Below, piece after piece: positions 38,795 through 47,354 of a DNA stretch of 64,000 bases. The stretch covers positions 62,001 through 126,000 of the forward strand of contig JACJIB010000004.1 of NCBI GenBank assembly GCA_014138645.1, written 5' to 3'. The first letter of the stretch is position 1. Every line of letters begins with the position of its first letter. The position numbers and the translations under genes are program-made. The notes under the pieces were generated by a model. It did no database searches. It was not told the DNA's origin and saw only the letters and a program-made list of their open reading frames with translations. Origin of the DNA: Methylorubrum thiocyanatum. Lineage in GTDB: Bacteria > Pseudomonadota > Alphaproteobacteria > Rhizobiales > Beijerinckiaceae.

Positions 38795-39673
38795 GTGCCG
38801 GTGGCCTGGGACGAGTTCCGCCTCGTGCGGGCGATCACCGAGCGGGGGGCGCTGGCCCCGGCCGCGGCGTCTCTCGGCATCAATCCTTCCACCGCCTTCC
38901 GCCGGCTCGCCGCCATCGAGGCGGAGCTCGGCACGCGCCTGTTCGAGCGCCACCGCTCCGGCTACGTGGCGACGCCCGCGGGCGAGGCGATGGCCGTGGC
39001 TGCCGCGCGGATGGAGGAGGAGGTCGCCCGGTTCGACCGGGAGGTCGCCGACCGGGCGCAGACCCCCTCGGGGCTGCTGCGCGTCACCGCCGCGGCGCCC
39101 CTGGTCACCGACCTGCTGATGCCGATGCTCGGCCGCTTCCGGACGCGCTACCCGAAGGTCCAGATCGAACTCGTCGTCTCCGAGGAGGCGCTGAACCTGT
39201 CCCGCCGCGACGCCGACGTGGCCTTGCGCGCCACCCGCGACCCGCCGCCGAACCTCGTCGGGCGGAAGCTCGCCACCATCGCCTGGGCGGTCTACGGGCC
39301 GGCACGGGGGGACGCGGACGGCGCGAATGCCGTCTGGGTCAGCCCGAGCGAGGCGGTGGCCGGCGGCCTGTTCGCGCGCTTCGTCGCCGCCCGCGCCGGA
39401 CCGGAGCGAGTGGCGATGCGCCTCAACACCGTGCAGGGCCTGTGCGAGGCGATCTGCGAGGGGATCGGCATCGGCCCACTGCCCTGCTACCGCGGCGACC
39501 GGATCGCCGGCTTGCGCCGCCTCTCGGGACCGGATCCGGAACTGGCCGCCTCGCTCTGGCTCCTGACCCATCCGGACCTGCGCCACGCGGCGCGGGTGCG
39601 CGCCTTCATGGATCACGTGGCCGCCGAGGTCGCGCCGCTGCGCCCAGCCCTCGAAGGGCGCCAAGCCGGATGA
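38795..39673 (+). CDS. LysR-type transcriptional regulator
   Basis: A 292-residue LTTR. N-terminal winged helix-turn-helix (F-R-L-V-R-A-I-T-E-R-G-A-L-A-P-A-A-A-S-L-G, then S-T-A-F-R-R-L-A-A-I-E-A-E-L-G-T-R-L-F-E-R, reading in parts) and a periplasmic-binding-like effector domain with D-A-D-V-A-L-R-A. GTG start with AAGGAG at 6-nt spacing. Divergent from wrbA, its likely target. The inducer is unknown, perhaps quinone or redox related. Confidence 0.88.
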   Translation: MPVAWDEFRLVRAITERGALAPAAASLGINPSTAFRRLAAIEAELGTRLFERHRSGYVATPAGEAMAVAAARMEEEVARFDREVADRAQTPSGLLRVTAAAPLVTDLLMPMLGRFRTRYPKVQIELVVSEEALNLSRRDADVALRATRDPPPNLVGRKLATIAWAVYGPARGDADGANAVWVSPSEAVAGGLFARFVAARAGPERVAMRLNTVQGLCEAICEGIGIGPLPCYRGDRIAGLRRLSGPDPELAASLWLLTHPDLRHAARVRAFMDHVAAEVAPLRPALEGRQAG

Positions 39674-39797
39674 TCCTCAGAGGTCAGAGCCGTCGCTCGA
39701 AGCCGTGTCAGCGGCTTCGCGGCGCAAAGAGCGCCGCGCGGAGCGGGAGCCTCGAGCCCGCGGAGGCAGGCGCCGGCGATTGAGGCCCGTCAGAAAA

Positions 39798-39828
39798 CCA
39801 GGGTGATCGCTTCAAGCGATCGCCCTGG
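39798..39828. terminator. Strong 15-bp hairpin downstream of the LysR gene
   Basis: CCAGGGTGATCGCTT pairs with AAGCGATCGCCCTGG over 15 bp with one G-T wobble and a 1-nt centre. It probably insulates trcR from the LysR gene, though no U-tract follows. Confidence 0.6.
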
Positions 39829-39846
39829 TCCGAGCGCTCGACGCAA

Positions 39847-39876
39847 TTGCGCAACGCCCGGTCCCGCCTGTATAAG
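39847..39876 (+). promoter_or_regulatory. Candidate promoter of trcR
   Basis: TTGCGC (39847-39852) and TATAAG (39871-39876) with 18-bp spacing; TATAAG is a strong -10 in this GC-rich context. It would give a leader of about 125 nt before the trcR ATG at 40008. Confidence 0.45.
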
Positions 39877-40007
39877 AGGCAATCCCCTCATTCATCGCGA
39901 CATGGGATCCTTCGGGCCTGACCGGGCCGGAGGCCGCGGGAAAGCCTTTTGCAAAATCCCGCGTCTGTCCTGCCGCGAACCCCGAAAACCGCCTGGAGCT
40001 TTGTCCG

Positions 40008-40712
40008 ATGTCCCAAGGTCCGCTGATGCCCAAGGCGACCGCCGTGTGGCTCGTCGAGAACACCTCGCTGGCCTTCGAGCAGATCGCCGACTTCTGCAAG
40101 CTGCACCCGCTCGAGGTGAAGGGCATCGCCGACGGCGAAGTCGCCGCCGGCATCAAAGGCCTCGACCCGATCACCACCGGCCAGCTCACCCGCGACGAGA
40201 TCGAGAAGGCGCAGAAGTCGCCGAACTACCGGCTCAAGGTCGCGGTCTCGAAGGTGAAGCTACCTGAGGTCAAGCGCACCACCAAGGGCCCGCGCTACAC
40301 TCCGCTGTCGCGCCGCCAGGACCGGCCGAACGCGATCCTCTGGCTGATCCGCAATCATCCCGAGCTGAAGGACGCGCAGGTCATCCGTCTCGTGGGCACC
40401 ACCAAGGCGACGATCCAGCAGATCCGTGAGCGGACCCACTGGAACTCCGCCTCGCTCCAGCCGATGGACCCGGTGACGCTGGGCCTTTGCTCGCAGATCG
40501 ACCTCGACTTCGAGGTCCAGCGCGCCGCCAAGGACCGCCCCGCCGTGCTGCCGACCGACGGCGGCGCCAAGCTCCTGCCCACCGAGATCTCGACCGCCCC
40601 GGCCGCCGCGGAGCGCGAGGAGGAGCGCGACGAGGAGGATCTCAACGCCGACGCGGTCTTCGCCAAGCTCAAGGGCATGAGCCGCATCGACGAGGACGAC
40701 GACGAGGACTGA
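40008..40712 (+). CDS. trcR: Cell cycle transcriptional regulator TrcR (DUF1013)
   Basis: A 234-residue member of the alphaproteobacterial DUF1013/TrcR family. Conserved block M-P-K-A-T-A-V-W-L-V-E-N-T-S-L-A-F-E-Q-I-A is at the start, a middle H-T-H-like segment (P-N-A-I-L-W-L-I-R-N-H-P-E-L...Q-V-I-R-L-V-G-T-T-K) and a highly acidic tail ending D-E-D-D-D-E-D. TrcR is known in Brucella as a cell-cycle regulator that binds DNA. Single gene with its own promoter candidate. Confidence 0.92.
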   Translation: MSQGPLMPKATAVWLVENTSLAFEQIADFCKLHPLEVKGIADGEVAAGIKGLDPITTGQLTRDEIEKAQKSPNYRLKVAVSKVKLPEVKRTTKGPRYTPLSRRQDRPNAILWLIRNHPELKDAQVIRLVGTTKATIQQIRERTHWNSASLQPMDPVTLGLCSQIDLDFEVQRAAKDRPAVLPTDGGAKLLPTEISTAPAAAEREEERDEEDLNADAVFAKLKGMSRIDEDDDED

Positions 40713-40939
40713 TCGTCCCGGCCTCGGGCCGCGTCCGGGCCGAGAACCCGCCGCCCGCGGACGGCATCAGGCCAGATGAAAGAAACTGCTCGCCCACTCG
40801 CGCTAAATGAGAAATAATGCCATCCGGCCGCTCCCGCGGAGCGGCGGCAGCGCGAGGACGTGGCATGATCCACGGTGGCCTGACCGAGAGTGGCTCTCCC
40901 CCGAGCGGCTCGAATCCCGGCGGCCTGGCGGAGGGCGGC

Positions 40940-41455
40940 ATGACCGATCCCGCCCTGTCCGATCACGCCCCGGCGGCGCTCGACCGGCGAGCGGGCACCG
41001 ATCGATCCGGCGAGCCGGTGACGCTCGCCGAATCCCTGATGAGCGAAGCGGGCTGGGGGCCGGAGAATTTCGGGCGTGAGGGCCCGAACCCGCCCTACCT
41101 GCGCATCGGCGGCAAGCTGTGGGTGTCGCTCACCGAATTCGAGCCCTGCTTCGCCTCGTTTCGCCGGGATCGCGGCCCGTTCCGCTCGAAGGTCGCGATC
41201 GCCGACCATCTCGCCAAATACGACGCGATCATGATCGATCCCCTGGCCTTCGAGGAGTGCTTCGGCCCCGGCGAGGGCACCGAGACGGTGTTTCCGTTCG
41301 GGGCATGGCTGACGATCCGCGGCGTCGGCTTCGGCGGGCTGGAGCTTTGGGGCAAACGCCAGGGCGCCGTGACCCTGCCGCTCGACGCGCTGGCGGTGGC
41401 CTCGGCGATCTGGCTGCGGCGAAAGGGATCGGAGCCGCAATCCGGGCCGACGTAG
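40940..41455 (+). CDS. Hypothetical protein
   Basis: A 171-residue protein without membrane segments or signal peptide. Conserved-looking core N-P-P-Y-L-R-I-G-G-K-L-W-V-S-L-T-E-F-E-P-C and D-A-I-M-I-D-P-L-A-F-E-E-C-F-G-P-G-E-G. I see no known domain. The ATG at 40940 with GGAGGGC is preferred over one at 40865 (40 residues more, low complexity). Confidence 0.6.
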   Translation: MTDPALSDHAPAALDRRAGTDRSGEPVTLAESLMSEAGWGPENFGREGPNPPYLRIGGKLWVSLTEFEPCFASFRRDRGPFRSKVAIADHLAKYDAIMIDPLAFEECFGPGEGTETVFPFGAWLTIRGVGFGGLELWGKRQGAVTLPLDALAVASAIWLRRKGSEPQSGPT

Positions 41456-41485
41456 ACTTCCGAGTTGTATTTTCGATCGATTGCC

Positions 41486-41516
41486 ATTCCCTCTCCCCCG
41501 TGCGGAGAGAGGGAAT
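41486..41516. terminator. Hairpin between convergent hypothetical and MFS genes
   Basis: ATTCCCTCTC (41486-41495) pairs with GAGAGGGAAT (41507-41516) around an 11-nt loop. It resembles the CCTCTCCCC family but carries AT flanks; likely bidirectional terminator. Confidence 0.55.
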
Positions 41517-41547
41517 ACGCGTCCTATCGAGCGGCTTTTCCGCAGGC

Positions 41548-43026
41548 TCACGCCGCGGCCAGCGGCTTCGACACATCCTCCAGCGACTTGCCCTCGGCCG
41601 CGGTGCCCCAGATCGCGCCGACGACGGCCGCCACCGCCATCAGCGCCGCGCCGATGAGGTAGCCGACCAGCACGAGGTCGCGCGAACCGGTCTCGACCAG
41701 GGTGCCGAACAGGAGCGGGCCTGAGACGCCGCCGATACCGGTGCCGATGGCGTAGAAGGCGGCGATCGCCAGCGCCCGGATCTCGAGCGGGAAGGTCTCG
41801 GCCACCGTCAGGTAGGCGGAGCTCGCCGCGGCCGAGGCGAAGAAGAACACGCCCATCCAGGCCATGGTCTGGCCCCACGGGCCGAGCAGGTCGGCCCGGA
41901 AGACGAGGCCGACCACCGCCAGCAGCACCGCCGAGATGCCGTAGGTGGCCGCGATCATCGGGCGCCGCCCCACCGTATCGAACAGGCGGCCCAGCAGCAG
42001 CGGCCCGAGGAAGGAGCCGAGCGCGAAGGGCAGGAGATACCAGCCGACATCGCCGCCGGGCACGTCGTAGAAGCGCTCCAGAACCAGAGCGTAGGTGAAG
42101 AACAGCGCGTTGTAGAAGAAGGCCTGGGCGATCATCAGCGCGAGGCCGACGACGGTCTGGCGCCGGCTCGTGACGAACATCGCCTGCGCCACTTCCGCGA
42201 GCGGCGTGTGGCTGCGGACCTTGAGCCTGAGGCGGCGCGACGCGTCCGGCGGAGGCAGGGTGATGCCCTCGTCCGTAAAGCGCTTCTCGATGCCCGTCAC
42301 CACCCGGTCGGCCTCCGCGGCGTAACCGTGGGTGACGAGCCAGCGCGGGCTCTCGGGGATCCAGGTGCGCAGGAGCAGGATCACGAGGCCGATGCCGCCG
42401 CCGACGAAGAAGGCGATGCGCCAGCCCCAGGCCGGGTCGATCCATTCGGGCCGCAGCAGCGCGATCGACAGGAAGGAGCCCAAAGCCGCGCCGATCCAGA
42501 ACGAGCCGTTGATGACGAGGTCGGTCCAGCCGCGCACGCGGGCCGGGATCAGTTCCTGGATGGTGGAATTGATCGCGGTGTACTCGCCGCCGATCCCCGC
42601 CCCCGTGAGGAAGCGGAACAGGCAGAAGCTCCAGATATTCCACGACAGGCCGGTGGCCGCGGTGGCCATGAGGTAGAGGGCGAGCGTGATGAAGAACAGC
42701 TTCTTGCGCCCGATCCGATCGGTGAGCCAGCCGAAGCCGACCGCGCCGGTCACGGCGCCGATCAGGTAGGAACTCGCGGCGAGGCCCACGTCGAACTCGG
42801 TGAACGACATCGGCGCCTTGCGCAGGGCGCCGACCAGGGCGCCGGCCAGGGTGACTTCGAGCCCATCGAGCACCCAGGTGATGCCGAGCGCGACGATGAC
42901 CAGGGTGTGGAAGCGGCCGAAGGGCAGGCGGTCGAGCCGGGCGGAGATGTCGGTGTCGATGACCGTGCCGGCCGCGACGCGCTCCGGGGCAACCGCCCCG
43001 GCCTGACCTTCCGCTCGGCTCGTCAT
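41548..43026 (-). CDS. MFS transporter, metabolite:proton symporter-like
   Basis: A 492-residue, 12-helix major facilitator of the sugar/aromatic-acid porter type. D-R-I-G-R-K-K between helices 2 and 3, G-x-G-I-G-G-E-Y in helix 4, R-x-G-R-R-P-M in the second half and P-E-S-P-R-W-L after helix 6 are typical. Substrate unknown; could be an organic acid or sugar. ATG has GGAGGGG. Long cytosolic loop between halves (A-D-R-V-V-T-G-I-E-K-R-F). No regulator or enzyme is adjacent to reveal its substrate. Confidence 0.88.
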   Translation of the reverse strand: MTSRAEGQAGAVAPERVAAGTVIDTDISARLDRLPFGRFHTLVIVALGITWVLDGLEVTLAGALVGALRKAPMSFTEFDVGLAASSYLIGAVTGAVGFGWLTDRIGRKKLFFITLALYLMATAATGLSWNIWSFCLFRFLTGAGIGGEYTAINSTIQELIPARVRGWTDLVINGSFWIGAALGSFLSIALLRPEWIDPAWGWRIAFFVGGGIGLVILLLRTWIPESPRWLVTHGYAAEADRVVTGIEKRFTDEGITLPPPDASRRLRLKVRSHTPLAEVAQAMFVTSRRQTVVGLALMIAQAFFYNALFFTYALVLERFYDVPGGDVGWYLLPFALGSFLGPLLLGRLFDTVGRRPMIAATYGISAVLLAVVGLVFRADLLGPWGQTMAWMGVFFFASAAASSAYLTVAETFPLEIRALAIAAFYAIGTGIGGVSGPLLFGTLVETGSRDLVLVGYLIGAALMAVAAVVGAIWGTAAEGKSLEDVSKPLAAA

Positions 43027-43146
43027 TGCCCCTCCGTTTACCCTGACTCGGTAAAAGTGTTCGCAACCCCGGCCCGGTGAGGGCGGGCGGCGGCGTTCGG
43101 AAACGCTTCAGGTTGCGGAATGGCCCCATCCGCCGGGCCACCCGCC

Positions 43147-43446
43147 ATGACTTTTTTCAAGCGTCTTTCCGTCCGAACCCTGTTTCCTCCGATCGCCGCC
43201 GGACTGGCCTCCATGGGCGCCGTGATCGCGATCTCCACTCTGGCCAGTGCGGGTGGAGCCGAGCGCTGGGCGCTGCGGCCCAAGGCCCTGAGCGCACCGG
43301 CCGCGCCGGCGGCCGCGGGCTCCGCACCGGTCGAGCCCGCCCCCGCCCTGCGCGGGTCGCGGGCGATCCCCGTCTCGGACCTGCCCGGCGAGCGACGCAC
43401 GGTGCGCATCGTCTACCAGGGCTACCTGCCGGCCGAGTCCCGCTGA
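43147..43446 (+). CDS. Small exported/anchored hypothetical protein
   Basis: A 99-residue protein with an N-terminal hydrophobic stretch (F-P-P-I-A-A-G-L-A-S-M-G-A-V-I-A-I-S-T-L-A) and an Ala/Pro-rich linker, ending in a short conserved-looking block R-R-T-V-R-I-V-Y-Q-G-Y-L-P. Signal peptide or anchor; no known family. Its 3' end overlaps the OppC-like gene end by 25 bp on the other strand. Confidence 0.5.
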   Translation: MTFFKRLSVRTLFPPIAAGLASMGAVIAISTLASAGGAERWALRPKALSAPAAPAAAGSAPVEPAPALRGSRAIPVSDLPGERRTVRIVYQGYLPAESR

Positions 43447-44543
43447 TCCAAGCCCCGCTGGAGCCTCGGGTCGAGCGCCTCGCCGAGGCCGTCGCCGAGC
43501 CGGTTCAAGGCCACCAGGGTGACGACGAGGAAGCCCGCCGGTGCGGCGAGCATCCAGGGCGCCGATTCGAGCGCCCGCGACCCTTCGGCGATCAGCACGC
43601 CCCAGGAGGTCGCCGGCTCCTGCACGCCGAGACCGAGGAACGACAGGAAGCTCTCCAGCAGGATCACCCGCGGCACCAGCAGGGTCGCCGCCGCGATGAT
43701 CGGCCCGAGCATGTTGGGCACGGCGTGGCGCAGCAGGATCGTGCCCGTGCCCGCCCCCAGGGCAATGGCCGCTCGGAAGAAGTCGCGGCTCTTCAGGGAG
43801 AGCGTCTGGGTGCGGACGATGCGGGCCATGTCGAGCCACTCGACCGCCGCCACCGCCACCAGCACCAGCCACAGCCCGGCGCGGAAGAACACCAGCAGCA
43901 TGATGACGAAGAAGACGAAGGGCAGGGCGTAGAGGATGTCGAGGACGCGCATCATCAGCGCATCGACCGTGCCCCCGGCCAAGCCCGAGACCGCGCCGTA
44001 GGCGACGCCGATGAGGAGCGCGGCGAGCGCCGCGGTGAGCCCGATCAGCAGGGAGACCCGCCCCGCCGCGAGGCAGCGGGTGAGCAGGTCGCGCCCCAGC
44101 GCATCGGTGCCGAGAAGGAAGTACAGCCTTCGGATCGGCGCCTCGACCACGAGCCGGCGGCCGTCCGCGGACCGCTCCAGCACCTGCGCCTCGCCGAACA
44201 GTCCGGAGCGGGGCAGCAGGCGGAGGGAGCGCTCGTCGATGGGTTTGGGCGCCGTGAGCGTCAGCCGCACCCGCTCACCTTCCTGCGCCACGTCCTCCAG
44301 GGAGGCCCGCATCCGGAAGGCGAGGCGTTGAAGCGCCGGGCGCAATTCGTCGGAACGCGGATGGGCGGCGAGGCTCGGGGGCACCCGGACGAAATCCGGA
44401 TAGATCCGCTCCGGTGGGTGGCCGGTCAGGAACGGGCCGATCAGGCAGGCGAGCGCGACCAGCATGAGGCTCGCCAGCGCGGCGAGCGCCGGACGGTCGC
44501 GGGCGAGGCGGCGGCGGGCGCGATGAGCCAGCGCCGCGCTCAT
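43422..44543 (-). CDS. Oligopeptide-type ABC transporter permease (OppC/DppC-like)
   Basis: A 373-residue inner-membrane permease. The first helix (L-A-S-L-M-L-V-A-L-A-C-L-I-G-P-F-L) is followed by an unusually long loop of about 110 residues (typical OppC about 40) before L-G-T-D-A-L-G-R-D-L-L, then the usual helices and E-x-x-L-S-F-L-G-L-G-V coupling region. ATGA overlap with the OppB-like gene. It is the last gene of the operon; no ATPase gene follows. Confidence 0.88.
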   Translation of the reverse strand: MSAALAHRARRRLARDRPALAALASLMLVALACLIGPFLTGHPPERIYPDFVRVPPSLAAHPRSDELRPALQRLAFRMRASLEDVAQEGERVRLTLTAPKPIDERSLRLLPRSGLFGEAQVLERSADGRRLVVEAPIRRLYFLLGTDALGRDLLTRCLAAGRVSLLIGLTAALAALLIGVAYGAVSGLAGGTVDALMMRVLDILYALPFVFFVIMLLVFFRAGLWLVLVAVAAVEWLDMARIVRTQTLSLKSRDFFRAAIALGAGTGTILLRHAVPNMLGPIIAAATLLVPRVILLESFLSFLGLGVQEPATSWGVLIAEGSRALESAPWMLAAPAGFLVVTLVALNRLGDGLGEALDPRLQRGLDQRDSAGR

Positions 44544-45463
44544 GCCGAGAGCCTCACCCGCGGATCGAGGGCGGCGGCGATCAGGTCGGCGATCAGGTTG
44601 AAGACGATCACCAGAACGGCCACCAGCACCACCGTGCCCATCACCAGGGTGTAGTCGCGGTTGAGCGCGCCCTCGACGAAGTAGCGCCCGATCCCGGGCA
44701 GGCCGAAGATGGTCTCGACCACGACCGAGCCGGTCATCAGCCCCGCCGCCAGCGGCCCCAACGTCGCGACGACGGGAAGCAGCGCCCCGCGCAGCGCGTG
44801 CCGGGCGATGCGGGCCCGCGACAGGCCCATGGCGCGCTGCGTGCGGATATGCGGCTGGATCAGCACCTCGCCGAGCGAGGCGCGGGTGAGGCGGGCGATG
44901 CCCGCCGCGTGGGGCAGGGCCAGCGTGAGAACCGGCAGGACAAGGTTTCTCGGATTCCCGTCGGCCCAGCCGCCGATGGGGAGCCACGCCAGCCCGAGGC
45001 CGAACACGATCTGGAGCAGGGGCGCGGTGACGAAGTTCGGCACCGCGAGCCCGAGGGAGGCGGCGAGCCCCACCCCCCGGTCGGCGATCCCGCCGCGGTC
45101 GAACGCGGCGAGGCTTCCGAGCGCCAAGCCGAGGCCCAGCGCGAGAACGAGCGCGAGGCTGCCGAGCGTCAGCGAGACCGGCAGGCCGCGGGCGAACAGG
45201 TCGGTGACGGTGAGATCGCGAAAGGTGAAGGAGGGGCCGAGATCGCCCCGCAACAGGCTCAGGAGGTAGCGCCCGAACTGCACGATCAGCGGCTGATCGA
45301 GGCCGTAGACCCGGCGCAGGTTCTCCATCGCCGCCGGCGGCAGGGGCCGCTCCAGATCGAACGGGCCGCCCGGCGCCAGCCGGATCAGGAAGAAGCTGCC
45401 CGCCACCACGAGGAACAGGGTCGGCAGGCTCTGGGCGATCCGGCGCAGGATGAGGGCGATCAC
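44540..45463 (-). CDS. Oligopeptide-type ABC transporter permease (OppB/DppB-like)
   Basis: A 307-residue permease with six helices: starts I-L-R-R-I-A-Q-S-L-P-T-L-F, has G-P-S-F-T-F and the E-A-A-like coupling loop (R-T-Q-R-A-M-G-L-S-R), ending in V-F-N-L-I-A-D-L-I-A-A-A-L-D-P-R. Its start overlaps the binding-protein stop and its own stop overlaps the next permease start (both ATGA), so stoichiometric production is expected. Confidence 0.92.
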   Translation of the reverse strand: MIALILRRIAQSLPTLFLVVAGSFFLIRLAPGGPFDLERPLPPAAMENLRRVYGLDQPLIVQFGRYLLSLLRGDLGPSFTFRDLTVTDLFARGLPVSLTLGSLALVLALGLGLALGSLAAFDRGGIADRGVGLAASLGLAVPNFVTAPLLQIVFGLGLAWLPIGGWADGNPRNLVLPVLTLALPHAAGIARLTRASLGEVLIQPHIRTQRAMGLSRARIARHALRGALLPVVATLGPLAAGLMTGSVVVETIFGLPGIGRYFVEGALNRDYTLVMGTVVLVAVLVIVFNLIADLIAAALDPRVRLSA

Positions 45464-47058
45464 GGATCGAGCCGGAGGTAGCGGGTGGGGGCGACGTTGC
45501 GGATATTCGGGTGCATCCCGTGCAGCCGCGGCGAGACCAGCGCCTTCGAGCGGTAATGCAGCAGCGGCAGCCAGGGCAGTTCGTCGAGCACGATTTTTTC
45601 CGCGTCGAACAGCATCCGCGCGCGGGCCTGAACGTCGCGCTCCCCCGCCGCCCGCGTCAGCAGCCCGTCGAAGGCCGGGTTCGACCAGCGCCCGGCATTG
45701 AACCCGTCATTGCCGGTGCGCAGCAGGAACAGGAAGTTCTGCGGATCGGAATAGTCGGCGACCCAGGACATCCGGGCGAGGTCGAAGGTGCCGCCGTCGC
45801 GCAGATAGGCGAAATGGGTCTTGGCGTCGGTGGAGACGAAGCGGGTCTCGACGCCGATGCCGCGCCACGCGTCCGCCAGCGCGATCGCGGTGTTGCGGTT
45901 GTTGTCGGTGACGTTGAAGCGGTACTCGATCGCCAGCGGGTTGCCCGGCCCGTAACCGGCCTCCGCCAGCAGCCGCAGCGCCTCCTCCTCGCGATCGATC
46001 GGCCCGTCCTCGCGCCCCGGCAGGAGCGGGGGCGGCAGGGCGTTGTCGAGGCCCGGCGGGCAGAAGGAATAGGCCGGGGCCATGGTCTGCCCCCATACGA
46101 TGTCCGCCAAGAACTCCCGGTCGATGGCGATCGACAGGGCGCGGCGCACCCGGACATCGTCGAAGGGTGCTTTTCGCAGGTTGAAGGCGATGGCGAGCAG
46201 GCCGAGCCCCGGCCCGAGCTGCACTTGGGTGCCGAAGCGCTGTGTCAGCGAGGCGATCTGATCGGCGGGCAGATCGGACAGCGAATCGATCTCACGGCCC
46301 GCATAGCGCCGCACCGCCGCGGCGAGGTCCGGGGTCGGGATGACGTCGACCCGCTCGATCGGGATCGCGGCGGCGTCGCGGTGATGCGGATTCTTGGTCA
46401 GGGTGATGCGGTCGTTCGGCACCCAATCGACCAGGGCGTAGGGGCCGTTCGAGACGAGGTTGCCGGGCCGCGCGAAGGCATCGCCCCAGCGCTCCAGCGA
46501 GGGGCGGTGGACCGGCAGCGAGGTCTGGTGGGTGAGGAGTTCGAGGAGATAGGGCACCGGCTCGGCGAGCCCGATCTCCAGCGTCCGGGCCTCGGGGGCG
46601 GCGACCGCGAGGGTCTCCGGCGGCTGCTCGCCCGCATTGACGGCGGCCGCCCCGCGGATCGGGAACAGCACCTCGGCGTATTTCGCCGCCGTCTTCGGAT
46701 CGAGGATGCGGCGTAGCGAGAACAGGAAATCCTCGGCCGTGACGGCATCGCCGTTCGACCAGCGCCCGTCGGGCCGGAGATGGAAGCGGTAGGTGAGGCG
46801 GTCGTCGGAGACGGTCCAGCGCTCGGCCATGCCGGGGATGATGGTGCCGCGGTTGTCGTAGGTCAGCAGTCCCTCGAACAGGTCGCGCAGGATGTGCGCT
46901 TCGGCCACCGTCGAGGTCTTGTGCGGGTCGAGAGTCTCGGGATCGGCGTCGTTGCCGCGTCGATAGACGGGGGAGGCCGCCCGCGCGGGCGCGGGGAGGG
47001 CGAGCCCGGCGGCGAGCGCCGCGCCGGTCTGCAGGAGGGTGCGGCGGGGGAGGGTCAT
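45460..47058 (-). CDS. Peptide ABC transporter substrate-binding protein (OppA-like, family 5)
   Basis: A 532-residue periplasmic binding protein. N-terminus P-R-R-T-L-L-Q-T-G-A-A-L-A-A-G-L looks like a Tat-type signal. SBP family 5 marks: L-D-P-H-K-T, L-F-E-G-L-L-T, and V-R-R-A-L-S-I-A-I-D-R-E-F. It heads the OppA-OppB-OppC unit; a copy of the multi-hairpin repeat lies about 60 bp upstream. Ligand is likely an oligopeptide, but ATPase subunits must come from another locus. Confidence 0.92.
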   Translation of the reverse strand: MTLPRRTLLQTGAALAAGLALPAPARAASPVYRRGNDADPETLDPHKTSTVAEAHILRDLFEGLLTYDNRGTIIPGMAERWTVSDDRLTYRFHLRPDGRWSNGDAVTAEDFLFSLRRILDPKTAAKYAEVLFPIRGAAAVNAGEQPPETLAVAAPEARTLEIGLAEPVPYLLELLTHQTSLPVHRPSLERWGDAFARPGNLVSNGPYALVDWVPNDRITLTKNPHHRDAAAIPIERVDVIPTPDLAAAVRRYAGREIDSLSDLPADQIASLTQRFGTQVQLGPGLGLLAIAFNLRKAPFDDVRVRRALSIAIDREFLADIVWGQTMAPAYSFCPPGLDNALPPPLLPGREDGPIDREEEALRLLAEAGYGPGNPLAIEYRFNVTDNNRNTAIALADAWRGIGVETRFVSTDAKTHFAYLRDGGTFDLARMSWVADYSDPQNFLFLLRTGNDGFNAGRWSNPAFDGLLTRAAGERDVQARARMLFDAEKIVLDELPWLPLLHYRSKALVSPRLHGMHPNIRNVAPTRYLRLDP

Positions 47059-47119
47059 GGAACGGACCGGGCGCCGAGCGGACGCGGCGTCTCGTTGTAC
47101 GCACGGGCCGTCGCTTCAG

Positions 47120-47318
47120 CCCGCTCTCCCCGCACGCGGGGAGAGGGCTTCGGCGACCTCGTCGTCGCCGAAGCGAGGCGGCAGCCGATGGTGAGGGGGC
47201 GGTGCCGGAAAAGCCTCATCCGGGGATACCCCCTCACCGCCGCTCCGGCTTCGCCTGCGCTTCCCGCAGGCACGACGGGGTGCCCGCGGGCCTCTCCCCG
47301 CCAAGCGGGGAGAGGGGA
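47120..47318. repeat. ~200-bp composite multi-hairpin element, copy 2
   Basis: Same order as copy 1: CTCTCCCCGC/GCGGGGAGAG (47124-47145); CTTCGGCGAC/GTCGCCGAAG (47148-47173); GCGAGGCGGCAGCCGA; GGTGAGGGGG/CCCCCTCACC (47190-47238) with GCCTCATCC; CGCCGCTCCGGCT; CCCGCAGGCAC/GTGCCCGCGGG (47263-47290); CCTCTCCCCGC/GCGGGGAGAGG (47291-47317). It lies between the oppA-like gene and glcG-like gene, upstream of oppA. Confidence 0.85.
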
Positions 47319-47354
47319 ATTCCAGCATTCACGTCGAAGCGACACCGGAGACGC

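Larger units (their letters stand above)
39674..40007. other. Gene-free stretch between the LysR gene and trcR
   Basis: The 334-bp stretch holds no convincing gene. Its left part has GCGCCGCGCGGAGCGGGAGCC-like repeat debris, the middle has the strong hairpin at 39798-39828, and the right part holds a candidate promoter at 39847-39876 and a ~130-nt leader for trcR. Confidence 0.6.

Noticed and set aside
41548..43026. A mobile or recently acquired transporter islet
   Set aside because: Base composition and codon use match the neighbours and no flanking repeats or IS ends are visible.
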